A DNA stretch of 64,000 nucleotides, from the NCBI GenBank assembly GCA_910589415.1, contig OU342637.1:28674162-28738161 (forward strand), read 5' to 3'. A model generated the notes under the pieces. That model was not told where the DNA came from. It did not search any database and saw only the letters and a list, made by a program, of their open reading frames with translations. This stretch comes from Malachius bipustulatus (taxonomy: Eukaryota > Arthropoda > Insecta > Coleoptera > Melyridae). The translations under genes and the position numbers were made by a program. Shown one piece after another: positions 39,245 through 51,100 of the stretch; the first letter of the stretch is position 1; each line of letters starts with the position of its first letter.

Positions 39245-39850
39245 AGTAGAAGTACCCATTGACACCCCCTCTCCACAAAAAGGGAGTGACAATTTATTTA
39301 TTTTATTCCAACCATTGATTTCAATTGAATCTCAACTTCCTCGAGATGATGAAGAATATAATAAGATCCTCTAGTAGGGTTCAATTTTGATTTGAATGAA
39401 TGCTGGATCTTCTGATCATGTGAATAAACTTCTCCTCAGAAATATTCGTTGTCACTCCTCATCCTCCAAAAAAAAAGGAAGTGACATTTAATTTATTTTA
39501 TTCCAACCATTTATTTATTTCAATTTCATCTCAATTCCCTCGAAATGATGAAGAACATAACTAAGATCCTTTACCAGGGTTCAATTTGGATTTGGATGAA
39601 TGCTGGATCTCTTGACCATATGAAAAACCTTCTTCCACAGAAGTATTCATTGACATCCTTGTCATGCAAAGAACGGGAGCGACTTTTCATTTATTTTATT
39701 CCAACCATTTATGCATTTCAATTTCATCTCTACTTGCTTGTGATGATTAAGAACATAATGAGATCCTCTACTACCACTTTGTTTTGATTTGGTGACATGC
39801 TGGATGTCCTGATCATGTGAAACACCTCTGGACTGTAGATTTCGAAGGAC
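39245..39850. repeat. Tandem repeat, three copies of about 198 bp
   Basis: The block ttattttattccaacca begins at about 39294, 39492 and 39690. Each copy continues with tttcatctcaa-like, atgatgaagaa, agatcct, ggttcaattt and gaatgctggatct-like blocks. Copies are clearly diverged. It lies about 0.6 kb beyond the 3' end of HAP3. Confidence 0.8.
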
Positions 39851-40407
39851 TCCACAGGAGCCTTGTTTAACTGATAATTTGGAGTCAATTTCTACTTCAA
39901 GAGGAAGAGAGGCCTTACACTTGTCAATATATTGAAAAAGTGCTTCATTTTGCTAACCATTTTTTTCGCATTTTCAGAAGTGACACTAACATATTATTAA
40001 TTATTAAATAAAATACCAAGTAAGGGGGTAATCTAGAATTATTAACAGATTTTATAGAATAATTACTCCCAAGTTGTTATCTGACAATTCAAATTCTTTA
40101 CCAAGTTAAAAACTGATTCATCCACCACTTGACTTTTCACTTTTGGTAAATTCATTATTAAAAATAAAGTGAATAACGAAAATAATATCTCTTCGATTAT
40201 TACAGGAAAGCTTTCAATTATTAAACGTGATGAATAATAAGACATTTAACTGTTTAAAAAAATTTTTATAATCAAGCTATGTAAATAAATTGCTCACAGA
40301 AGACCTCAAAAGTAATTGAAATTTGTTAACGAAATTTTTTTAGCTGGGAGTTCATATTCTGTTCAGTTGTTTTAATTCCCAGCTACGTTTTTTAATTAAA
40401 GTACAGT

Positions 40408-43400
40408 CTAAATTTCTCCTAATGATGCACAGGAATCGCCACTTCCAGGAACGTTTTCACGAAGGATTGCCTCAGCTTGATCTAAAGGACAATTTTCAGC
40501 ACACTCAGGAATGCGTAGAATTCTTTCAGGAGCATTTACAGCTTCCTTGTAGATAATCTGAAATAAAATTAAAGGAAATTATTTTAGCAAATGACAAATC
40601 AAATCAGCTTATCATGGAACATGGACGGAATCATAATAATTACGCAAAAAAATAACACTGGCTAAAATTAATATACAGGGTGTTGATTTTCAAAGCGGGC
40701 CATAGGGAATTAGCATTGCGAAAGTGGTTTTTGAGGATTCCTGCTCGCCGTTTAAGCTGACAGAAATGGTTTTGGTGTCAAAATGAAGCTAAAATTATTG
40801 CGCATAACGCTTGACATCGGAAATTAATTTAATTTCACGTTGTTTTCTAAAATTCTTCAGTAAAAATTCAAGTAATTGTTAATGTTTAATCACAAAATAG
40901 CATGCCTTGCCTAAACAATAATGACGTTTCTACGTTTCGACAATCCAATAATAAAACTTTATAAGTCAGTAGGTAATAATAAAGTCTGGTTCTATTTAAA
41001 AATGGGTTATACAAACTAAGAAAGAGTCTTTATGGTGAAAACCTACTACAGTGTAGCTAGTTAGGGTTCGCGATTTATTTGCCGTGAATTTTTTTAATAG
41101 ACCAATGTTTTATTATTGGATTGTCAAAACGTAGAAACGTCATTATTGTTTGAGCAAGGCATGCTATTTTGTGATTAAACATTAACAATTACTTGAATTT
41201 TTACTGAAGAATTTTAGAAAACAACGTGAAATTAAATTAATTTCTGATGTCAAGCGTTATGAGCAATAATTTTAGCTTCATTTTGATACCAAAACCATTT
41301 CTGTCAGTTTAAACGGCAAGCAGGAATCCTCAAAAACCACTTTCCCAATGCTAATCCCCTATGGCCCGCTTTGAAAATCAACACCCTGTATATAGTACAT
41401 AGTAGAATTTGATAGTTCAATTTTCTATCCCTACCTTTAGGTAATAATCGCCATATTTCTGGTGTACTTCAATGAAAATAGCAGCTCCATAGGACGGAGT
41501 ATTAGGATAATATACCTTTAAAGCACCCAATAAAAGGACTATATTTATATCATGAGCTGAGTATAAATTGATTTTTCTTTCACCCATGGAGGATTTTCCT
41601 GATTCTATGGCTTTCGCTTCTTCTAAAATCTTTTTCAGTAAAAACCCTAAAAATTATTACCATAATAATTATTGCCTATTAACTGTACTAATTATTATTA
41701 TTGTAACAACTAAAATGAAAATAATTGGTATTCATTGATGAATTTGCTTGGGTTGACTTAATAAAAACTGAAGTGGATTCCTATTAAAGGATTACCACTG
41801 AGAGGTAAGTATATGTATTGTATCTGTTAAGACTTTCTTCCTGCAGTAATGTCATATTATATTTTCTAACGAGCGGAGAAAAATGGCTATTATTCATCAA
41901 TGAATCCCAGTTATTTTCATATAATAATTAAGGAAAAAAGTTATTATCAACGCACTTCAAAGTACTGATTGAAAATAAGAAGATTGTCAGAGTAGTGGTA
42001 ATAATGAGGGAATGTTTCAACAATTTAGATGAGTTGCTTGCCTCCTGAAAGTTTAATTAAACTTCTCGTTGCTATCGTGAATTCGTTATGAAGGTAACAT
42101 GATTTTTTTAATACATCTGGGTAATACTGCTTAGTCCATTCTGGTAACTTCAATCCATTTTCTTCCTGAAAATTTTATTAATTAGAAATGTTATAACGGA
42201 ATTAATTACGAATAATAATAATAATAATAAATCCACCTGAGTTTTTAGGGTATCAAACAATTTACAAGCATGCCGTGGTATTTTTATATTCAAACCAGTA
42301 TCAACTTCTAATAATTTATAAATTGCTTTTAAAGGTTCAAATTTCGTCAGAGCCTTATCTGTGAGTACGTAACTATAATAACTTTCCAGGAAACCTGGAC
42401 AGAAATAAAATGGATCGGAAATATCCTGGAAATAGGAAATAACAAAAAAATTATGATATTTACATTCATAGTGGGTACACTCACAGTTTGTCCAATACCA
42501 TATTCAAAAGATATTGGACTCCATAAAAGACCTTCTTCAAACATTGCGTCGGAATCTGGTGGAAAGAGAGATGCCAGGAGAATTTGTAATGAGTTTTTAG
42601 TCCTCTTGAAGTTTGTACTTTCAGCATATAAAGTTGAAGGATTAAAAATACTGCCGAGGAATCCGCTGTATCTTTGACGGATTGTTTGCCCTAGTTGGTA
42701 AATCGTTTCCTTTCCTTTCTGAAAATAATAAAAAGGTGAGTTTCTTATTAGAATCGGTAGGTATCAAAATTCATGCGCTTATAATTATTATTCTTTTTTT
42801 TTAGAATTATTATAATAATTACAATAATTAAAGCATAGACAATTATTACACTAAAGAGCAACTATTAAACTACAACCATGGTTTAAAAAATTGACAATAT
42901 TTATAGTAAAAAAAATTAAAATCGTTAGAGCTATAATAGCTCGACCAGAAAATATATTTGCTAAACCATAGTCGTGGGAAAATGTTGCAAAATAACCTCA
43001 GGAATAAGATAAGGAGCAAGTTACTTGCCTTGTTCAGTTGTCCATAACCGGGTTTATAAGTTTGATTTTTGTAAGGGTCTTTCGGGTAAGTGGACCAAGC
43101 GTCCGGTGTCCTTTCTCCATGTCGGAAAAGCTGGAAAAAAATTAAATCAATCCATAACTGAAAGACCTTAATTGTACTGGAGAGTTAAAATAGGTCAAGG
43201 TTTCAACATCAACAAATTTTAGGCAACCTTTTTTATTTTTACTATTAGTGTATTATTTTTATAAAAAATAACGACTATTGGAGCTGTAAATTAACTCAGA
43301 CCATAAATCGTCTATCGCTCCTGATTTATAGATCACGAAAATTTTTTTTTTCATTTTAGCTGCCTTACGATGTACAGGGTATCCCAGGGTTGAATAGCAG

Positions 43401-45782
43401 GCTTCAGTAGCAAATAGTGTAAAAATAAGTGTACCTATACAGTGTGGAACAGCAAGATAGAATAAATTCATTATTTCAGTTAATATTTGTAGCAACAAAA
43501 AAAATAAATAAAAACGAAACAGGTCAATTTTTAAATTCAATTTATCTTCTATTGAAGTAACATTATTTTATGCAGGGTGTTATTGGCTCAGTAATGACGA
43601 CATTGTCTACTTTCTTACATAGAATATCCTGTATATTATTGTATTTCCATATTGCCTTAGAAAATTCAATAAGAATGGTTTCTATAGATTGAGTTATAAA
43701 AAAGTGAAAATAGCAATTTTTCATTTTGAAAGCAGTATACAGCGGGAAAACGCTACAAAAATAGTAAAACGACGTACATGTCCCCATATTAACTTTTCAA
43801 GTGTTATCTTACAGTGTAGGTACTCGGAATTTTTATACAGGGTAGTGAAAATTATCAGATTTTTAATTTTAGGATCATAATAGTACATTAAAAGATAAAA
43901 TAGGGACATGTAAGCCATTTTCCGATAGTTGAAGCCGTTTTCAAATTGAACATTCAAAATCAAAAAACTGCGATTTTCACTTTGTTTAAAACTCATGAAC
44001 TACTAAATTTATACTGCAAATGTGAAAAACATTTTTACTGAATTTTCTTAGAAAATATGAAAATGTAAAAATATACAGGGTGCCCTATTTTAAAAAAATA
44101 GACCATATCATCTTTACTGAGCCAAACAACATACTGTATAAAAAATATTACGTCAGTAGAACATAAATCAAATAAAAAAATCGACCTGTTTCGTTTTTTT
44201 TTTGCTAAAAATATTAACTGAAATAATGAATTTATTCCATCTGGCTGTCCCATACTGTATAAAAAATAAGTGTCGTTTTTCCCATAAACCATGATCGAGT
44301 TGGTATTCGTCATAAGAAAATACAGAGTGTCTATAAATCAGTATGAATAAAATCAAAAAGCTGCCCTTCTGAAATTTGGCATTTTTCATCTTTTTTAATT
44401 AAGCTGTCTTCCATAGCTGCTGCCAATTTTTCATGAAGGCTACAGTGGATAGAAAATCGTACATAAAATGTATGACACTGTTTTTTTCACAACCTCAATT
44501 TGACCACCGCAAATTAATCAGCATTTTTTTTGGGGAACTTTCTGATTAATGAAACTAAAGTTTCATATTTTTCTAAATAAATTTTGGATTTAAAAATTAC
44601 ACACAAATTCCAATTTTGATTTCTGGAAATGCTTTTCTCGTATTTAAAATTGTTTTACGTGAAAATTGTTCATTTTATCGAGAAACTGATTGTTACAAAA
44701 GAATTTCTAAAATCAATTTTGAATAAATTTTGTGAAAAACCCAGTGAGGTAGGTACGTTTCATTTATAATATATTTTTTGGTACTCCATAATGTACCCTT
44801 CATAAAATAAATATCGCGTGAGCAAATAAAAACGTGATTTAGGCAGGCTTTGGAAAAAAATATCATGCCTGAGATTGATGGATCGGTAAAACTGTAAAAT
44901 GGAAATTTTGATTTGTAAAATCGTAAACTGACTGACATAGCCTTCTTGTTTTCTTGAATTCACAAATGCAGGCATTTTACTTTTAGTCGCATTAGTTAAT
45001 CATTAAAAAAATTATTTAATTGTCAAATAAATTTACTGACATTTGCTAAAATATTTTTTTCAGAGTCTAGTTAAATTACGGTTTAATTTTCTCACACGCC
45101 ATAAAAAATTGTCTTCTTCAAAAAACTTAATCAAAACTGTCAACTTTTAAACCTCTTAAATGACTGCCAGCGCCATCTACTAGGAAATTTTAAATGGTAC
45201 CCATTATTATGATACTTACGTCACTTTAACGGGAATTTCAGTGTAAATAAAATTATTCTTCCTTTTTATTAAGTGGGTATTATAAAACTTCTAACGCAGT
45301 GTTACCTGTCATTTGATATCTTTGACATTTCAAAACATATTCTTGTCATAGATAATAATAATTATTATCTGTGATTATTTTTCCAGTGTATGTATGTTTT
45401 CAATGGTAAATTAATTATCACCGGCTTATGTTCTATAAAACCGGGTATAAATAAATAATATGCATTATCTCAACTACAATTATTAAGAGTAAGTAATGCG
45501 TGATATTATGTAACAATACATGGTAATAAAATAAAGACCTTTAGATAATAAAATTCTTGTTCGTTAAACTGTAAAATATAGAACGAATTCGTGGTTAGAA
45601 CCAAAAAATATGGTATAGGTACTCACAACATTTACTAGGATCAGAGTTTCTGTATCAGATGAATTGCTCCCTTTTTCAACTGCAATAGGAACTGTAATTA
45701 TACAAACAACCAAGATAAATATAATAAACCATGTAAGCACGATTTTAGCTGTAGATAGAAACTGAATCCGGCCGCGATTCAT
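40408..45782 (-). CDS. HAP3: histidine acid phosphatase paralogue with canonical catalytic residues
   Basis: Seven exons: 45782-45627, 43130-43029, 42718-42485, 42425-42237, 42165-42042, 41646-41435 and 40557-40408, totalling 1167 nt and 388 aa. Introns 2 and 5 use GC donors (AAG|GCAAGT and GAG|GCAAGC). Exons 4 and 5 add up to 313 nt, exactly the single exon 4 of HAP1 and HAP2. The signature is RHGERTP (55-61), the Arg of NFKRTK is at 125, and the C-terminal SAHD is at 298-301. Exon 1 encodes 52 residues with a hydrophobic stretch at about 16-35 (VLTWFIIFILVVCIITVPIA) after a basic N-terminus, which could be a signal anchor or a long signal peptide. An in-frame upstream ATG at 45917 would add 45 residues and a second hydrophobic stretch, so the start is uncertain. 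This is the paralogue most likely to be a normal enzyme. Confidence 0.92.
40672..41393. repeat. Foldback element with tatacagggtgttgatttt ends, in HAP3 intron 6
   Basis: The arms 40672-40990 and about 41095-41393 are near-perfect reverse complements: caaagcgggccatagg with cctatggcccgctttg, and ctgacagaaatggttttgg with its complement. The short centre has no coding potential. Confidence 0.9.
43374..44330. repeat. Nested foldback in HAP3 intron 1
   Basis: The inner foldback (about 43620-44092) has ends cctgtatattattg and aaatatacagggtg and belongs to the same family as 1-446. It sits within an outer inverted pair in which 43430-43530 (attcattatttcag, gaaacaggtc) is complementary to 44180-44285. 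This explains several mirror-image frames here. Confidence 0.7.
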
Positions 45783-48160
45783 TGCGATAAAAACGAAACT
45801 AGGTAGGTATATGGCCACTACTAAACTACTAACCACAATAATAATAGGCAACGTGACTCTAAAAACAAACGACAGGTACCTAATTGTAAGTCTGCAATCA
45901 GTGGCGCACTGTTTCATTAATACATATAGGTATTTGATGGATTTTTAATATGAAACTACAGTTTTATAACAACAAAATAAAGTGCTAGTATATACCCATA
46001 ATAAAATTTTGTATAAACTCAGAATTATAGTTCTGGTAGGCAGTGTTATCCAAAAATACAGAAATGTATAAATAGGGATCTTATGTAATCAATCCAGGTT
46101 ATTATTATAGGTAAAATTTGATCTTTGAGCAGGGTAATTTTGGAGTGAAGATAGACGAGAAACTAATTTTGTGAAAAAACTGAGTAAACAGAATCCCAAT
46201 CTTTTTCAAGTTCAACGATCGTCAAGTTTAAATCCAGTCTTCCATTGAACTCGAATAATTATGGGGATTTTTTATGAGCTATTTTGATTTTAATAATCGA
46301 TTTCTAACTAGATTAGATTAGATTAGATTATCTTTATTTGACCACGTATACATAAAATTATGGAAGAAGACTCGATTTATTGACCACTTTACAGTTATTT
46401 ATCACTGCTCAAACGAAAAAATTGTATTGAGACATTTCATGGCCCTATTTTATTAATTATTATTAGAAGAATCCTGGAAATAAAATGTTTATCTCTATAC
46501 TGTATTACAATAAACGGCTCACCAACGGCTTGTAAATAACCAGCGCAACAAAAATAAAAAAAATAAACAAAAAAAAAATCAGGAGCAGAACCCACTTCCC
46601 ATGAATTTGGAAAAAGGGAGACAATAGCGGCTATGTAAGAATGCGGGATTTGGGAATATGAAAACATGGAGAATACAATAATTAAGGAGTATACTGAGTC
46701 AAACTTTATTGCTAGTCCGTTTATAGAAAAAAAAAATGGAAGAATAGACATATTTCATCCCAATCTCCGAAACACAAAAAAATGGAAAAAGGAAGAGGTA
46801 AAGTTCACATCAGTAGGATTATTGAGATTACTCAATCAGCACAAAGATACGCAACTTTGCCCCAATTTTATTATCTCGAACAAAAAATACCGCGAGTATA
46901 GTAAAAAATGATCATTACCAAGCAACAAATCAATATACCCGTAGAATTTTGAACATTTATTAAAATATCAACAAATTTGCCGTTATCTATGTAACAAAGG
47001 TTCGAGCTATGGACAAAAAAACGGAAGGGCTCAATCTCGATAACACAGATAAGGTTTTTTTATGATTCTTCATTATCACTTTTTATTTTCTTCTTTTTCT
47101 TCTTCATCTTCTTTCATCTAATGACAATCAATATATTTGAGATCTTCGCGTGTTATTGCGCGTTTTTTTTTATTATTGCTATGTTACCTATACTATCTTT
47201 ACTACCTCTCTCACCAAAAGCTTGAATATTTCCAGTAGCGTTGGAAACGTAAAAATCGAGAAATAGTCGCAAAAATTTCACAAGTCAGAGAGCGCCTCGT
47301 ATGAGGTGATCGATCAATCATACTGTTAAGCAATAATTCTGATCAGGATAGGGTAAAGGAAAAGTTAAATTAATTAAAAGGATTAGTAATCAAACCATTT
47401 TTTAGATAGTTATGATATGAGTTTATTATTACAGAGGAATTATTAGCCCAGGAAACGAACTTTCATCATTATATTTTCATCTACAACGGATTATTTTCAG
47501 CTATAAATATGAGTTTTTTTTTATACTTTTTTTAATATTCAAATTGCTTTATTATCTAATACTCATTACACATTTTCTATAATAATGATAATTACCTGTG
47601 TATTCCAAGTTTTGTTTATAATGTGGTGCCACTGTGAATAATAACTATAGCGGCGAATGCAGGTTACGTCATTAAATTAAAAATGTCTCAGATATCTGAT
47701 ATCTAATAACGTATCTGTCGTATAATGTCGTATAATGTTGTATGCTGTCGTATAACGTATAATGTCGATATGTGGTACCTGAGGTGGTACCTATGCGATT
47801 TTTTTTTATTTAGTTGCAAACGACTTTTTAAAAATTTCAATTTATTGCCGATACGAGTACATTGAGAACTTTTTTTATAAAAGCTTTGTTCCATTATTTA
47901 CGACAAAAAAAATCTCCTAAAAATTTGCTCTAAAATTTTGTTGTTAACCTTGTGCTAGAATAATTTATCGCAGCTTAGTACCTGATGGTGACAATACTCA
48001 AACAATTTTAAAAGTAGGTATAACAAAATCTAATCGCTTTATAATATATTCAGTAAACGATATAAAAAAAAAATCAAAAGTATAATATAAATAAATAGAT
48101 ACAGTATGTCATGAGCTATGAGAAAAATATCAATTTAATCTACAAAAATCACTTATTGTA
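45783..48160. other. Intergenic DNA between HAP4 (3') and HAP3 (5')
   Basis: No gene recognised. Small repeats: (GATTA)n at about 46308-46331, and a short tandem of cgtataatgt-type units at 47714-47765. A minus-strand AATAAA at 47841-47846, about 315 bases past the HAP4 stop, is a weak poly(A) candidate. Confidence 0.5.
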
Positions 48161-51100
48161 TTATAATTCGCATTTTCTCTTCGCTTCCTTCTGATCGGGT
48201 TTTAATAATGAGCAAGCCTCTTCCATTGAGATTTTCGGAATCAAATGCGCATAGGATGTTTTGAATTGCTCAAAACTACAAAGCGTACTGCATCCTGGAA
48301 TTGCTATCTCAACGTAATCAGTGGCATCCGGTCCGATCTTGTATCTCAACTAAAAATATAAAGAAATAGTAATGAAGTTATAGTAGGATTAACTTTAAAA
48401 AGTCAGATGTGACGTCTTACTAACCGTCCGAATTGATATTTTTAATTTCACCAGAAAATGTCAAACAGTTAATTGTCAAGTTGTGAACGAGCGTAATTAT
48501 TGAAGGAATCATTCAAAAAATGAATTGAACCGCTTACGTCAGTTTGAGAGCCACTGACAACTACATAAAATTTATTCACGTAATGACATTCTATCCTCTG
48601 TGTCGTGCATTTAATTCTCATTCAAAACCAATGTTGACGTATACTTATTTATGCGGGATGGAGTGTTTAGACAAACTAGACGGTTACTATAAAAACACGT
48701 ACATGAAACAAAATAAATCGAACTATCAAAAGGATGTGTATTCTTAATCGATACGTATGACTTTTTAGACTTTATTGGACTATATAGTTATACCTATACC
48801 AAATAAATATACAATATCCCATTTTTATTCCAAAGTTTATTATTGCATGAATCCTTCAAATGGCCATTAAGAATTAAATAATGACCAAGTGCTTTTGAAT
48901 TAGAGGGTGGAAAATGGAGATAGAGGCGAAACTGAACCCCTTTCAGCTTATTAATTATACAAAAAGAAGCAAAATTAAGGTATAGTTAATAGGGAATTTT
49001 TGAAATATATTTTCAATATTTTCAAATATATTTAAAAAAGTAGGTAACTCGAAAAGGCAAAAATCTTTTTTTTTTCTTTTTTTTTTTGTACGGGTAAGTA
49101 AGTAGGTACTTGGAATCCAATCCAAGACCTTCCTAAATACTACCCAGTAATAGAAAGAGAGAAATATATTTTGTAAGAGAATTTCGGGGGCCCTTTGGTT
49201 CTGGTGGTGGTGGATCGTTTCTTATCTTGTCAACATAAATACCCTTACCAACTTCGAAATAATATGGTAATTATTATAACAATTATTAGACTTAGTACCT
49301 TAATGAAGTAGTTATTTTCTATTCGATGTAACTCGAAAGTCAAAGCAGAAGAATAGGGTGGGAGGATTTTGTGCTTCATTTCCAAGAGACAGCTCTGCAT
49401 GAATCCAATTGTTGTTTCGTGTGCGGAGAAAAGCAATATTTTTTGTTCTGGTGGCTCTAAGCTGTCGTTGATTTTATTTTCGAAATTTTCGATTATAAAT
49501 TTAAGCAAGTAGCCGCAATTAATTAACTTTGATTCGGGCTCGTAAGTTTTATATTCGTATGTGAGAGCGCTTATTTCCAGCATGGGCTCTGGATATACCT
49601 CTTTTGTCCATTCTGGAAGAGTGAAACCCTGTTCATCCTGAAAACATTAAAATGATGTAATTAAAAGTTAGGTTCAAACATTGTATTTTTTTAAATTATA
49701 ATTGAATGAGTTGAGGGGCCCTTTATACATGGTAACCACTTTCAAGGCTGGTTCTAGAGGGGCCTTGTAAGCAATAAATTTACAGAATTCTCCTTCAGAT
49801 TCTGACCTAGAAGGTGAAAATTATAACAAATGAAAGAGTTCTTAACTAATAAAATTACGAACATTTACAATTATTTGAAAAAATCATACCTCTGTGGATA
49901 AAATGAAATACAGTTCTTGGACGTGCCTAGGATTTTGTATGATCTTTCCACTAAAATTCTGCAGTTTATCATAATATTCTTTATACGGCTTTATATATTT
50001 TTCGTAAATCACTGGGTTCTTAGCCAAGTTATTATCAATTTCATCGAGACGAGGACAGTATCTCGTATGATAAACCTGAAAAAATGGAATCAGTTTTTTA
50101 ATACCTACTAGATTAAAAATAAAAAAGTAGGTACATACGTCTTCTATATATTTACTTTTGTAGTCTACAGGGATAGGTTGCCAGTTTAGTTCCTCGTTCC
50201 AAACTAACTCCTTCGTTGGAGGATATAAACCAGCTGCAACTAATAGACCACTCGCTCTAGCTCGATGTTCATGGGTACTTCTGATATTAATTTTCTTAAA
50301 ATTGTATGTCTCTCCGATAAAATCGATGTATTGATTCCTATAAAATTGTCCCAATTTGTACTCTTGTTTTTTCCCTTCCTGAAAAATTAGTAATTAATGC
50401 TGCATGGCAAACAAGGACAAATAATATCAAGTATTGTACATACAAGAAATAAACAGACAAGAAACTCTTAAAAATGACTGAAGTAGCGATATCAAACACA
50501 GGAGAACAATATATAACTAAGTTATTGTAGTACAGAAAATACATCATTGTGGCCCTCACACAACCAACTCACAAAGTATAAAAATATTCGATAACAGCAA
50601 AAAGTTTGACACAGAGTTAACAATATAAGATATAAGCATAATAAGTATAATACAAGCACAATGTTTATTGATTATGAATAAAACACTAATGTTTTATAAA
50701 ATTCTACTGTATATTGACGGATGGTAGAAACGTTACACGTGTTTCGCTACTTTTCATGTAGCATCTTCAGACGTAAATAAAATTATTGATACAGTAACAT
50801 AGCAACAGTATTACCTAAGTGATCATGAAACAAGTAACTAGATTCAAATGAATTTTTAAGAGAACTAACTAGATCATAATGTAATTTCTTCAGAATCTTC
50901 TTAGTTGTTGATATCAAGAAGAAAATCAAGTAGTGGAGAACGATATGTGTCTAGCTGTTCATTTATGACTGTGTATTGTTGATTATGTAAATGTCTGTGG
51001 ATCTCTAGAGATTCAAGAAAATTTAATTTAAAATAATGATCACAATGATGTAGTAATTCAATTTTGTTGTTTGCTGTTAGAGTGTGATTGTTTTCTATTA

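Noticed and set aside
48544..48747. A 67-codon frame conserved almost exactly at 61882-62085
   Set aside because: Both lie inside copies of the 406-bp MITE, the frame begins with TTG, and recent transposition explains the identity.
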